A stretch of DNA of 64,000 bases from CAUZWH01 sp965224275 (GCA_965224275.1 CBDCYR010000005.1:186001-250000), one strand, 5' to 3'. Shown: positions 8,078-17,120, counted from the stretch's first letter. Translations and numbers: made by a program. The notes: generated from the letters alone by a model not told the origin.

Positions 8078-9226
8078 ATGACCCGCCCGCAACGCTATCT
8101 CGGCCGGATGATTGCCTTCGTTGTGCTTGTCTTGTTGCTCGCCGGCGCTCTGGTCGGAGAGCTGCAAAGTGCGTTCATGGCCAACGCGGCGCTCAACGGC
8201 GCGATCTTGGGCGTTCTCGTCCTCGGCATCGCCTATATTCTGCGCCAGGTGGTGTTGCTCAAACCCGAGGTCGATTGGATCGAGACCTATCGGCGCAACG
8301 AACCTGGTCTGTCGGTTCAGAAGTCGCCAAACTTACTTGCGCCAATGGCGGCAATGCTGGGCGAGCGATCAGGACATTTCTCGCTGTCTGCGCCGTCCAT
8401 GCGCAGCCTGCTCGATAGCATCAGTTCCCGCTTGGATGAATCGCGCGACATCTCACGCTACCTCATCGGGTTGTTGATCTTTCTCGGTCTGCTCGGAACA
8501 TTCTGGGGATTGCTTGAAACCATCGCCTCGATAGGCACGACCGTGCGCAGCATGTCATTGGCATCAGGTGATTTTGAAACCCTGTTCGCCGATTTGCAGC
8601 GTGGCCTTGGTGCCCCGTTGTCGGGAATGGCGACGGCGTTTTCATCATCGTTGTTTGGTCTTGCTGGCTCGCTTGTCCTCGGGTTCCTCGATCTCCAAGC
8701 CGGCCAGGCTCAAAATCGGTTTTATATGGATCTTGAGGAGTGGCTGTCTTCGATCACTCGACTATCGAGCGGCGGCGTTGGTGAGGGCGACCACTCGGTA
8801 CCGGCCTATGTCAGCGCCTTGCTCGAGCAAACCGCCGATAGCCTCGACAACTTGCAACGCGTAATTGGGCGCGGTGAGGACAGCCGCATTTCGGCCAACG
8901 CGACCCTGCTCCAGCTTACCGACAAATTGGCCACGTTATCCGACCAGATGCGAACCGAGCAGGATCTTATGGTCAAGCTCGCGGAAGCCCAGATGGCAAT
9001 CAAACCGATCCTCGGTCGCTTGGCGCAATCGATGGAAGACACCGCCGATCGCGGTCTTGACGAGATGAGCCGATCGCACCTGAAGAACCTCGATGTTTAT
9101 GTGATGCGGCTTCTCGAAGAAACGACCCAGGGCCGCAAGGAACTGGTTGAGGACGTGCGCAGCGAAATCAAGCTACTGACACGCACTCTCGCCGGAATGG
9201 CCGAGCAGCAACGACGAGACCGTTAG
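8078..9226 (+). CDS. MotA/TolQ/ExbB-like proton-channel family protein
   Basis: This 382-residue inner-membrane protein has an initial membrane segment (about 11-29), a second at 38-60, then the family core with LLIFLGLLGTFWGLLETIASIG (132-153) and GAPLSGMATAFSSSLFGLAGSLVLGFLD (178-205). GLLGTFxGL and AFSSSLFGL are hallmarks of MotA/TolQ/ExbB. A long, probably helical cytoplasmic tail follows. ATG 8078 has GGAG seven bases upstream. No flagellar gene is nearby. The partner MotB-like gene starts 3 bp after the stop, so the two probably form one proton-driven complex with an envelope function. Often annotated as a flagellar motor protein; I think that name is misleading here. Confidence 0.82.
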   Translation: MTRPQRYLGRMIAFVVLVLLLAGALVGELQSAFMANAALNGAILGVLVLGIAYILRQVVLLKPEVDWIETYRRNEPGLSVQKSPNLLAPMAAMLGERSGHFSLSAPSMRSLLDSISSRLDESRDISRYLIGLLIFLGLLGTFWGLLETIASIGTTVRSMSLASGDFETLFADLQRGLGAPLSGMATAFSSSLFGLAGSLVLGFLDLQAGQAQNRFYMDLEEWLSSITRLSSGGVGEGDHSVPAYVSALLEQTADSLDNLQRVIGRGEDSRISANATLLQLTDKLATLSDQMRTEQDLMVKLAEAQMAIKPILGRLAQSMEDTADRGLDEMSRSHLKNLDVYVMRLLEETTQGRKELVEDVRSEIKLLTRTLAGMAEQQRRDR

Positions 9227-9229
9227 ACG

Positions 9230-10606
9230 ATGGCGCGAAGCACGCGCGTTCGTTCAGACAACACGTGGCCGGGATTTGTCGACGCGCTCAGCACCCTGTT
9301 GCTTGCGATCATTTTCATGTTGGTGGTGTTTGTTCTCTCGCATTTCGTTCTAAGCCAAGCCCTCACCGACCGCGATGAAGAACTTACGCGGCTAAATCGG
9401 CAAATAACCGAGCTGGCCGAGTTGCTTGCGATTGAGCAACAAGCTGCCGCAGAGGCAAGTAAGTCGGCGTCGCAGCTGGCCGCCTCGTTACAGGAGTCGA
9501 CCCGCGTGCGGGATCTGTTAACCCTGCGGATCGATGATCTGACGCTCGAGATCGAGCAAATAACCAACCGCGCCGATCAAGCCGAAGCGGAGCTCCTCGC
9601 GGCCCGCCAAAGCATCGAGGCCGATCGCGAAAAGATCGAGCTGCAGGTCCGAGAAATGGTGAGCCTGCGGCGGGATATCGAAGCCTTGCGCCAGGTGCGC
9701 GCGAACCTGGAACAGCAGGTGGCGGATTTTGCCGCGGCCCTCGCTGAGCGCGATCGCGAGATCGGCGCGCTACGCGATCGCTCCAAACAACTTGAGGCCC
9801 GCCTGGCCAGCGAAGAGGAACGCACTCTTCTGGCTCAGAAGGAGATCGAGTCGCGGCAAGTCCGTATCGAGGAATTGATCGCCCAGGTTAATCTGGCGAA
9901 AAAGAATGCAGAATCCGCCCTCGCGGCCGCAGAATCCGCCAAACAGGAGGTGATTAGCGAGCAGTTTGTATCGGCACGGGCGCTCAATCGCGTCAGCCTG
10001 CTTAATCAGCAGATCGCAGCGCTGCGTCAACAGTTGCTTCGCCTTGAGGCCGCGCTGCAAGCATCCGAGGCCAAGGATGTCGATCAGCAGACCAAGATTG
10101 CCGATCTCGGCCGCCGTTTGAACGTCGCGTTGGCGCGCCGGGTCGAGGAACTTTCGAAGTACCGGTCCGAATTCTTCGGACGGCTACGAGAGGTGCTTGG
10201 CGAGCGCGCCGATATCACCATCGTCGGCGATCGTTTCGTTTTTCAATCGGAAGTCCTGTTCGAAACGGGGTCAGCCGAACTCGGCGACCAGGGCAAAGTG
10301 CAGCTGGCGCAGTTCGTAGAAACGTTGAAAGAGATTAGCGCCAAGATTCCCAAAGAACTTCCGTGGGTCATTCGGGTCGATGGCCACACCGACATCAGGC
10401 CGATCGCGACACCTCAATTCCCTTCGAACTGGGAGCTTTCAGCGGCCCGCGCGATTGCAGTAACGCGCTTCATTATGGATCAGGGGATCGCGCCCGATCG
10501 ACTAGCGGCCGCCGGGTTCGGCGAGTATCAGCCGCTCGATCCGCGCGAAGACGAGATCGCTTTCCGGCGCAACCGCCGGATCGAACTTAAGCTCACCGAA
10601 CGTTAG
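9230..10606 (+). CDS. MotB-like peptidoglycan-binding protein with long coiled coil
   Basis: This 458-residue protein has one N-terminal membrane helix (about 20-42) preceded by WPGFVDALSTLLLAI. The aspartate at residue 18 sits where MotB and ExbD carry the proton-accepting residue. Residues about 45-300 are an almost continuous coiled coil rich in Glu, Arg, Gln and Ala. Residues about 325-458 form an OmpA-like domain with VLFETGSAEL, VDGHTDIRPI, NWELSAARAIAVTRF and FRRNRRIELKL, so the peptidoglycan-binding site is intact. It sits directly behind the MotA-like gene (3-bp gap). Inferred role: a proton-driven machine spanning the periplasm, not the flagellar stator. Confidence 0.85.
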   Translation: MARSTRVRSDNTWPGFVDALSTLLLAIIFMLVVFVLSHFVLSQALTDRDEELTRLNRQITELAELLAIEQQAAAEASKSASQLAASLQESTRVRDLLTLRIDDLTLEIEQITNRADQAEAELLAARQSIEADREKIELQVREMVSLRRDIEALRQVRANLEQQVADFAAALAERDREIGALRDRSKQLEARLASEEERTLLAQKEIESRQVRIEELIAQVNLAKKNAESALAAAESAKQEVISEQFVSARALNRVSLLNQQIAALRQQLLRLEAALQASEAKDVDQQTKIADLGRRLNVALARRVEELSKYRSEFFGRLREVLGERADITIVGDRFVFQSEVLFETGSAELGDQGKVQLAQFVETLKEISAKIPKELPWVIRVDGHTDIRPIATPQFPSNWELSAARAIAVTRFIMDQGIAPDRLAAAGFGEYQPLDPREDEIAFRRNRRIELKLTER

Positions 10607-10638
10607 CTGGCGTGGGCCGCTCTAGCCCGGGCCAGGTT

Positions 10639-12456
10639 CTATTGCGCCGCGGCCGGCGTGGAGATGTTCGCAGCGTCGAACTGAAGCGCCGCGTAGTGGG
10701 CGTAGAGGCCATCTTGGGCAATCAGCTCATTGTGGGTTCCGGTGGCGACAATTCGGCCATGATCCATGACGATAATTCGATCGGCCTTGAGCACGGTGGC
10801 CAATCGGTGAGCAATAACCAATGTCGTCCGGCCCGCCATGAGCGGCTCCAGCGCCGCTTGAACTTTGCGCTCGCTTTCGGCATCCAATGCGCTCGTGGCC
10901 TCGTCGAGCAACAGCAGCGCCGGGTTGCGCAGCACCGCGCGCGCAATGGCAAGGCGCTGGCGTTGCCCGCCCGACAAGCGAACGCCTCGTTCGCCGAGAT
11001 GGGTGTTGAAACCGTCCGGCAACTTATCGAGGAATCCGGCTGCGGCGGCTGTTTCAGCCGCTGCGCGTACCTCTTCATCAGTCGCATCGGGGCGCCCATA
11101 GCGGATGTTCTCCGCCGCGGTAGCTGCGAAAATTACTGGCTCTTGCGACACGACCCCGATGGCGCGACGTAAACCCGGCGGATCCATCTCGACTACCGGG
11201 ATGCCGTCGAACAGGACGCGCCCCTGGGCGACGTCGTAGAACCTGAGAACCAGTTGAAACACCGTGGTTTTACCGGCGCCGGAAGGGCCGACCAGCGCGA
11301 CCCGTTCGCCGGGAGAGATCTCCAACGAGTAATCCTCGAGGGCCGGCGTATCGAGGCGCGAGGGATAGTGGAACGTCACGTTATCGAACACCACCTCGCC
11401 GCGCGCCGGTTGCGGCAACTCGACCGGATCGGGCGGCGCCTTGATCGTCGGTTCGGTCCTGATTAGTTCGACCAGGCGTTCGGCGGCACCGGCTGCGCGC
11501 TGAAACTCGCCATACACTTCACTTAACGCGCCCGCCGAGCCCGCCACGACGATCGCATAAAATACGAACGCAGCCAGTTCTCCACCGCTCATCCCCCCCA
11601 GCGCGACGTCGCGCGCACCAATCCACATCACCGCGTCGACGGCGCCGAAGATCAAAACGATGACCAGAGCTGTAAGCCACGCGCGGGCGCGGATCCTCCG
11701 TACGGCGGTTGTGAATGCTTGCCCAACAAGGCCGCCGAATAGGCCACGATCTATATTCTCGTGGGAAAAGGCCTGCACGGTTGCGACCGCATTGAGGGTT
11801 TCGCCGGCCATTGCCCCGACATCGGCGATACGATCCTGACTTTCCCGCGACAGGCGTCGCACCTGGCGGCCGAACACGATGATCGGCAGCACCACGACCG
11901 GCACGATCAGAAACATCAGGAGCGCAAGCTTTGGGCTGGTGATGAACAACATGATCGTGCCGCCGATCAGCAGCAGCACGTTGCGCAGTGCGACCGAAGC
12001 GGTGGAGCCGACGACCGACTGAATAAGCGTCGTGTCGGTGGTCAACCGTGAGAGTATTTCGCCGGTTTTGGTAACTTCGAAATAGGCCGGACTTAGGCCG
12101 ATTACGCGGTCGTAAACAGCGGATCGAACCCGCGCTACCACCCGCTCACCGAGCCAGGAGACCAGATAGAAGCGCGCAAATGTCGCGATCGCCAGAGCGA
12201 CAACGACGCCAAACAATGCAATGAAATACTGATCCAGAAATGCTGCATTGTCGGCGCGGAAGCCTTGGTCGATGACTCGCCGTAGCGCCTGGCCGATCGC
12301 CAGAGTCGCACCCGCAGCAAAGATCAGCGCGACAACTGCCGCAGCAACAACGCCCATATGCTCGGCGGCATAGCCCCACATTGGACCGAGCTTGGAAAGG
12401 TCGCCTGTTGCCACCCGGTCATCGCTGGCGCCCGCGTCAATCGGTCTTCGTGCCAC
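10639..12456 (-). CDS. ABC exporter, fused membrane and ATPase domains (MsbA-like)
   Basis: This 605-residue half-transporter has six predicted membrane helices in its first ~330 residues and a C-terminal ATPase. ATPase motifs are complete: Walker A VGPSGAGKTTVF, Q-loop, signature LSGGQRQRLAIARAVL, Walker B ALLLLDEATSALD and the H-loop histidine in VIAHRLATV. It should work as a homodimer exporting a lipid or hydrophobic substrate; MsbA-like lipid transport is possible but not shown. The GTG start at 12456 has GAGG five bases upstream. Convergent with the MotB-like gene; the frataxin gene lies 44 bp upstream on the same strand. Confidence 0.9.
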   Translation of the reverse strand: MARRPIDAGASDDRVATGDLSKLGPMWGYAAEHMGVVAAAVVALIFAAGATLAIGQALRRVIDQGFRADNAAFLDQYFIALFGVVVALAIATFARFYLVSWLGERVVARVRSAVYDRVIGLSPAYFEVTKTGEILSRLTTDTTLIQSVVGSTASVALRNVLLLIGGTIMLFITSPKLALLMFLIVPVVVLPIIVFGRQVRRLSRESQDRIADVGAMAGETLNAVATVQAFSHENIDRGLFGGLVGQAFTTAVRRIRARAWLTALVIVLIFGAVDAVMWIGARDVALGGMSGGELAAFVFYAIVVAGSAGALSEVYGEFQRAAGAAERLVELIRTEPTIKAPPDPVELPQPARGEVVFDNVTFHYPSRLDTPALEDYSLEISPGERVALVGPSGAGKTTVFQLVLRFYDVAQGRVLFDGIPVVEMDPPGLRRAIGVVSQEPVIFAATAAENIRYGRPDATDEEVRAAAETAAAAGFLDKLPDGFNTHLGERGVRLSGGQRQRLAIARAVLRNPALLLLDEATSALDAESERKVQAALEPLMAGRTTLVIAHRLATVLKADRIIVMDHGRIVATGTHNELIAQDGLYAHYAALQFDAANISTPAAAQ

Positions 12457-12500
12457 GAAACCTCGCTTTCAGGCTATTACGCTGGTGGAAGAAATCTAAC

Positions 12501-12848
12501 TTACGATTCGTCCGACGACGCCAGGGTCACCTGGAATCCAGCCCGCGCGAAATCATCGGTCAGGGTGGATGCGAGCTCACGTTCGTCGCGCGTCGAAACC
12601 CATAAGCGATTGGCATCGTCGTAGTTGTAATGCGATGCCCCACTTAACGGCGATGACAGCCACATCTGGCGCATGGGCCCATGCTTGTTCAACACAAACG
12701 TGCGACCGTCCTCCAACTCAATGGTCAGAACGCCGTCCTGGAGTTCGACGTCGATATCGTCGCTCGCGTCTTCTACCGCCGCTGTCACCCGCGCTAGAAA
12801 CTTTCCCGCGAGCGCCTCAAACTGCTGTTCATCCAAGGTTAATTCCAA
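12501..12848 (-). CDS. cyaY: Frataxin-like iron donor protein CyaY
   Basis: Frataxin-family proteins bind iron and modulate iron-sulfur cluster assembly. The family core is clear: an acidic first helix (LDEQQFEALAGKFLARVTAAVEDASDDIDVELQDG), then GVLTIELEDGRTFVLNKHGPMRQMWLSSPLSGASHYNYDD and the closing W in LWVSTRDE. I start at TTG 12848 (115 residues) because it gives the usual family length; the frame continues to an ATG at 12950, which would add 34 residues unlike the family. The weak AAGAG before the TTG gives only modest support. It lies just upstream of the ABC exporter on the same strand. Confidence 0.87.
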   Translation of the reverse strand: MELTLDEQQFEALAGKFLARVTAAVEDASDDIDVELQDGVLTIELEDGRTFVLNKHGPMRQMWLSSPLSGASHYNYDDANRLWVSTRDERELASTLTDDFARAGFQVTLASSDES

Positions 12849-13086
12849 TGCTCTTTGGCTGCCCGGCTTCGATATAGCAGCCTCACCTTGCTGCCACAAC
12901 AAAGCCTCGCCGGGGGCGAGGAGGCAATCCGATGCTAGCCATTCAATCATGGGATATAGGATTTATCGGCTGGGAACGTCACAAGGTTGCGTGGCAAAAG
13001 GTGCTTCGCTATAACAGCGCGCCATGCGGTCACCTCACCACGATGACGACCGCGACGGCCTTTGAACGGCCTATGGGGTTAACACC

Positions 13087-13311
13087 ATGAAAAAAGATAT
13101 CCATCCCGATTATCACGAGATCTCGGTCGTTATGACCGATGGCACCGAGTTCAAGACCCGTTCAACCTGGGGTAAAGAAGGCGATGTGATGAAGCTCGAT
13201 GTCGACCCCAAATCGCATCCGGCATGGACCGGTGGTGGCCACAGGCTGGTTGATAGCGGCGGCCAGGTTGCCAAGTTCCAGAAGCGTTTCAAGGACTTCG
13301 GCCTCAGTTAA
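13087..13311 (+). CDS. rpmE: 50S ribosomal protein L31
   Basis: This 74-residue basic protein starts with MKKDIHPDYHEISVVMTDGTEFKTRSTWGK and ends with HPAWTGG...AKFQKRFKDFG, both typical of L31. It lacks the CxxC zinc ligands, so it is the zinc-free form. ATG 13087 follows a GGGG-type ribosome-binding site. It is divergent from the frataxin/ABC-exporter pair, with a 136-bp shared upstream region. Confidence 0.96.
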   Translation: MKKDIHPDYHEISVVMTDGTEFKTRSTWGKEGDVMKLDVDPKSHPAWTGGGHRLVDSGGQVAKFQKRFKDFGLS

Positions 13312-13558
13312 CCGGTGGTCGCGTTTAACCGCTGTCAGGGTGACTCGAGACCCGCCTGCGCGGTCCGAAACCGTTTGCAAGGCGCGCGACACTAAATTTG
13401 AACTAATCCGCGACGCTCCAGGGCTTGAAGTCGCGCTAGGAATCTCCCACATCTTGTGTGTCGGTGATTGCCCCGATTGGGGGATCACCGCAATCACACG
13501 AGCGGCGCCATGTGGCGGGCTCATCAACGTTCTCGATTGCTCAAGGAGGATCCTGAGA

Positions 13559-14065
13559 ATGCACGGAAATTATCTCGTTCCCTATCCCGGATTTGGTCGT
13601 GGTGTGCAGCGTCGGCTGCGCGGCGTGCGTCCGTTTGGCAGTTTTCATCGTGAGATCGAGGAGCTTCTCGATCGGGCGTTTCGCGGATCTGGCGCACCCG
13701 CCTCAGATGATCAGGAAAGCCGAACGACGTGGCTGGCACCGCGCGTAAATGTTCTGGAAGGTGATGGCGACTATACCGTCACGGCCGAATTGCCGGGCCT
13801 CGACGAAAAGGAACTGAAGGTCGAGTTGAACGACGGGCGGCTCACCATCGAAGGTGAGAAAAAGGCCGAGCGCAACGACGAGGCCAGCGATTTCCATCTC
13901 GTCGAGCGAACATTCGGCACCTTCAAGCGCACGTTCCAGGTGCCAAAAGATGTCAACGTCGATGGCATCGACGCATCGTTTAAGAACGGCGTCCTAGCGG
14001 TAACCCTGCCCAAGAAGGAAGAAGCCAAGAAGACGGTAACAAAGATCGCGGTCAAAGCGAACTAA
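13559..14065 (+). CDS. Small heat-shock protein, Hsp20 family
   Basis: Hsp20 proteins are ATP-independent chaperones that hold unfolding proteins. I use ATG 13559 (168 residues) because CAAGGAGGA lies 8 bases upstream; the frame continues to 13199 without meaning. After a variable basic N-terminus, the alpha-crystallin domain runs from about residue 58 (WLAPRVNVLEGDGDYTVTAELPGLDEKELKVEL) to GVLAVTLPKKEE near the C-terminus. Upstream, 13312-13558 is non-coding and may hold heat-responsive signals, but I see no clear CIRCE or ROSE-like element. A strong hairpin terminator lies 25 bp downstream. Confidence 0.93.
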   Translation: MHGNYLVPYPGFGRGVQRRLRGVRPFGSFHREIEELLDRAFRGSGAPASDDQESRTTWLAPRVNVLEGDGDYTVTAELPGLDEKELKVELNDGRLTIEGEKKAERNDEASDFHLVERTFGTFKRTFQVPKDVNVDGIDASFKNGVLAVTLPKKEEAKKTVTKIAVKAN

Positions 14066-14090
14066 CCCAACCCCTAACGCATGGGAGACA

Positions 14091-14114
14091 CGCCCCCGCC
14101 AACCGGCGGGGGCG
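14091..14114. terminator. Hairpin terminator between hsp20 and the hydrolase
   Basis: A perfect 10-bp GC stem (14091-14100 with 14105-14114) encloses the loop AACC and is followed by TTGT. It lies between two convergent genes and may serve both strands, mainly hsp20. Confidence 0.8.
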
Positions 14115-14145
14115 TTGTCATGCCTGGTCCCGGCCTTGGTCCATC

Positions 14146-14937
14146 TCACATCACGTGGTCGATGAGGGTCCGGAGGGCCTGGTCCGGGCATTCCTCCATG
14201 ATCATATGACCGCAATTGGGCAATACGATCGTGGTCGCGTCTGGTATCGCGTCGGCGAGGGACTGCGCGGTTTTGGGCCGGGTCATGCGATCGCCCGCAC
14301 CGAGCAGCAATAGCGCCGGACACGCGACCTTGGCAGCAGCTTCCAAACCGCGGTCATAGCCGGCCGCAGCGCGTAGGTCGGCGTGAACCGCACCGTCCGG
14401 TGCGCGCTCCAGCAAGCGGATCGATCCACCCATCATCCATAGGCCGGGCACTTTGTTGCGGCCCAGGTGGGCGCCGTAGCCATGCCCCCAACTGTTGATC
14501 AGATCGAGCGCCTCGTGATCATTGGCGGCGGCGCGGCCAAGCAGATCGTCGTGCACGGCCATGGGGAAATTAACACCGAGCAACGCCAACGACTCGATCC
14601 GCTCGGGTGCCTGCGCGGTCGCCTCGAGCGCGATTAGCGCCCCAATGCTGTGGCCGACCAGAATCGCCCGGGCCACACCGGCGCAGTCCATCAACCGCAA
14701 CAGCCAAGTCGCCATCTCCGGCACGGTCTCGAGCACCGGCGGATCGGAGCGACCGTGCCCGGGTAAATCTACTGCCAAAACGCTAAAGCCATGGTGCGCG
14801 AAGTAGCGCGCCTGGAGCACCCAGACGCTGTGATCACCGCCGGCGCCATGAATGAAGATGATGCAGGGTTTGTTGGTCGTGAAGGATCGGCCCCCGGTCG
14901 TGGCAAAAACTTCGCGGTCGTCGACAGTGAATTCCAA
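14146..14937 (-). CDS. Alpha/beta hydrolase
   Basis: This 263-residue alpha/beta-hydrolase-fold protein has the oxyanion motif IIFIHGAGGDHSVW, nucleophile elbow GHSIGA (Ser), acid LLLGAGDRM (Asp) and catalytic histidine in NCGHMIMEE. The overall pattern resembles enol-lactonases and other small esterases, but the substrate cannot be told. The TTG start at 14937 falls one base after the stop of the upstream O-acetylhomoserine sulfhydrylase gene, so the two are co-transcribed and probably translationally coupled. That pairing suggests a role with acylated homoserine or sulfur metabolites, which is only inference. Confidence 0.87.
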   Translation of the reverse strand: MEFTVDDREVFATTGGRSFTTNKPCIIFIHGAGGDHSVWVLQARYFAHHGFSVLAVDLPGHGRSDPPVLETVPEMATWLLRLMDCAGVARAILVGHSIGALIALEATAQAPERIESLALLGVNFPMAVHDDLLGRAAANDHEALDLINSWGHGYGAHLGRNKVPGLWMMGGSIRLLERAPDGAVHADLRAAAGYDRGLEAAAKVACPALLLLGAGDRMTRPKTAQSLADAIPDATTIVLPNCGHMIMEECPDQALRTLIDHVM

Positions 14938-14938
14938 G

Positions 14939-16210
14939 CTAGCCTCGCTGTGACGTTCGCAGCGCTTGATCGAGATCGCTCAAGAGATCGGTCACATCCT
15001 CGAGCCCGATCGACAACCGTACCATGTCTTCACCAACCCCCGCGGCCTCCAGGGCTTGCGCATCCATCTGCTGATGCGTGGTTGTCGCCGGGTGAATGAC
15101 CAGCGACTTGGCATCGCCAACATTGGCGAGGTGAGAGAAGATTCTAAGGCCTTCGATAAAGCGCCGCCCCGCCTCGCGGCCACCTTTGATCCCAAAACTG
15201 AGGATCGCCCCGGTCCCCTTGGGAAGCAGGCGTTGGGCGAGTTCGTGATCTGGATGCTGGTTTAGATCAGGGTGGTTGACCCACGACACGGCCTCGTTGT
15301 CGTCGAGAAAGTGAGCCACCGCGCGGGCGTTCTCGACGTGGCGTTGCATGCGCACCGGTAGCGTCTCGACGCCCTGAAGTATGTAAAACGCATTGGTTGG
15401 GCTCATGCAGGCGCCAAAGTCTCTTAAGCCTTCGGCCCGAGCCCGCATGATGAATGCGGCGGGACCGAACTCCTCGGCAAAATCGAGGCCGTGATAGCCG
15501 GCATAGGGCTCGGTCATAGTCGGGAACTTGCCCGACGCCTCCCAATCGAAGCGGCCCCCGTCGATCAGGGCGCCGCCGATGGCCACACCGTGCCCGCCAA
15601 GAAACTTGGTGACCGAATGCATAATAAGATCGGCGCCAAGATCAAATGGCCGGCACAGGTAGGGCGTCGTAAACGTCGCATCGATCATCAACGGCAGGGC
15701 TGCTTCATGCGCCACTGTGGCGACCGCTGGCAAATCGAGAACCTCTAGGCCGGGGTTGCCTACGGTTTCGGCAAAAACCAGACGTGTCTCGGGACGAATG
15801 GCATTGCGAAACCCGTCGATATCGCGCGGATGCACGAACGATGTCTCGATTCCGAACCGCGGGAGCGTGTGCATGAACATATTGTGTGAGCCGCCATAGA
15901 TCGCCGATGAGGACACGATATGCCCACCACTTCCCATCAGCGTCGCTACCGCGAGATGAAGGGCGGCCTGTCCGCTCGCCGTACAGACCGCACCCACCCC
16001 ACCTTCAAGCGCGGCGAGACGTTCTTCGAGCACCGCCGTGGTCGGGTTGGAAATACGTGAATAAATGTGACCGGCGCGTTCGAGGTTGAACAACGAGGCA
16101 GCATGTTCGGTGTCCTCAAAGACGTAAGATGTCGTCTGGTAGATCGGTACAGCGCGCGCACCGGTCGCCGGGTCCGGTTGTTGCCCGGCATGCAGCAAAC
16201 GAGGAGGCAC
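14939..16210 (-). CDS. O-acetylhomoserine sulfhydrylase, 5' end altered by IS remnant
   Basis: This PLP-dependent Cys/Met-metabolism enzyme makes homocysteine (or methionine) from O-acetylhomoserine and sulfide or methanethiol. Family sequence begins at LLHAGQQPDPATGARAVPIYQTTSYVF and runs to the C-terminus, including YSRISNPTTAVLEERLAALEGG and HSVTKFLGGHG with the PLP lysine. Upstream of the gene's first ~8 codons the sequence becomes an IS5-type transposase on the other strand, so the native start is lost. The GTG at 16210 would give 423 residues, close to normal, without a good ribosome-binding site. The longer frame to 16720 is an artefact running antisense through the transposase. The gene may work from the new start or be silenced. 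Confidence 0.85.
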   Translation of the reverse strand: MPPRLLHAGQQPDPATGARAVPIYQTTSYVFEDTEHAASLFNLERAGHIYSRISNPTTAVLEERLAALEGGVGAVCTASGQAALHLAVATLMGSGGHIVSSSAIYGGSHNMFMHTLPRFGIETSFVHPRDIDGFRNAIRPETRLVFAETVGNPGLEVLDLPAVATVAHEAALPLMIDATFTTPYLCRPFDLGADLIMHSVTKFLGGHGVAIGGALIDGGRFDWEASGKFPTMTEPYAGYHGLDFAEEFGPAAFIMRARAEGLRDFGACMSPTNAFYILQGVETLPVRMQRHVENARAVAHFLDDNEAVSWVNHPDLNQHPDHELAQRLLPKGTGAILSFGIKGGREAGRRFIEGLRIFSHLANVGDAKSLVIHPATTTHQQMDAQALEAAGVGEDMVRLSIGLEDVTDLLSDLDQALRTSQRG

Positions 16211-17030
16211 AACATGTGGACCGAAATCACTCGCCCGAATTATGAGCGCCGTGGCGGGCGCTACGCAAGCGACCTGACGGATCGAGAGTGGGCGTTGATC
16301 GCGCCGCTCATGCCGCCGCGCAAGAAGATCGGCCGGCCGAGGACGACGGACCTGCGCCATGTCATGGATGCGGTCATGTACATGGCCTCGACGGGCTGCC
16401 AGTGGGCGATGTTGCCGAACGACTTCCCTCCGCCTTCCACGGTCCAGCGCTATTTCTACGACTGGCGCTCCAATCTGGAGAGCATCAACCATCACCTGGT
16501 CATGGCGGCCCGGGAGCTGGAAGGACGCGAGGCCGGCCCGAGCGCCGGGGTGATCGACAGCCAGAGCGTGAAAACCACGGAAAGCGGTGGTGTTCGGGGC
16601 TATGACGCGGGCAAGAAGATCAAGGGCCGCAAGCGTCACATCGTCACCGATACACTCGGCCTGCTGGTCGGCCTGATCGTGCACGCAGGCAGGACCGCGA
16701 CGGCCGCCCGAGGTCCTCAAATCGATCCGTCATCGTCACCTCTTCGCCGACGCCGCCTACGCGGGACCGAAACTCGAGGGCGCCCTTGAGGACATCGGCC
16801 GCTGGAAGCTCGAGATCATCAAGCGCTCAGACACCGCCCAGGGCTTCGAGCTCCTGCCCAGACGATGGGTCGTCGAGAGGACCTTCGCCTGGCTCAACCG
16901 ATGCCGTCGACTGGCCAAGGATTGGGAGAAATCAATCGCCTCCGCACAGGCATGGATTCTTGTCGCCAACATCCGACTCCTCACAAGGCGGCTCGCAAGG
17001 TACTGTTATCCGTTTCGAGTCGGACTCTAA
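16201..17030 (+). mobile_element. IS5-family insertion-sequence remnant
   Basis: A decayed IS5-family element lies between the sulfhydrylase and DUF1192 genes. The left border falls near 16200, just before GAGGAGG (the transposase ribosome-binding site), where sulfhydrylase homology ends. No left terminal inverted repeat remains. The right border is unclear and lies at or after the transposase stop at 17030. No target duplication could be recognised. Confidence 0.75.
16214..17030 (+). pseudogene. IS5-family transposase, frameshifted
   Basis: The first frame (MWTEITRPNYERRGGRYASDLTDREW...) runs to about 16690 with the first DDE aspartate in GVIDSQSVKTTESGG (about residue 115). After VGLIVHAG the family sequence continues in another frame: APEVLKSIRHRHLFADAAYAG-type residues, then VVERTFAWLNRCRRLAKDWEKS with the catalytic glutamate, ending at TAA 17030. 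The expected AADIQDRDG segment is shortened near 16690 and a further base is missing near 16710. All three catalytic residues survive but are split across frames. Some IS5 subgroups use programmed frameshifting, yet the internal deletion argues for a dead gene. Confidence 0.82.
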
Positions 17031-17096
17031 AGGCGCCGTCCCCGCCCCTCAAGCAGATCGGCCGCATCGCCCGGCCGCAACACTGGCCGCAAAAGA

Positions 17097-17120
17097 AAAG
17101 CCGCCCCGAAGGGCGGCTTT
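17097..17120. terminator. Bidirectional hairpin terminator
   Basis: AAAGCCGCCC (17097-17106) pairs with GGGCGGCTTT (17111-17120) around a CGAA loop. T-rich sequence follows on both strands. It lies after the IS remnant and downstream of the minus-strand DUF1192 gene; 17121-17258 holds no gene I can support. Confidence 0.8.

Noticed and set aside
16211..16720. N-terminal 170-residue extension of the sulfhydrylase frame
   Set aside because: It is the antisense of the transposase gene and has no similarity to the enzyme family.
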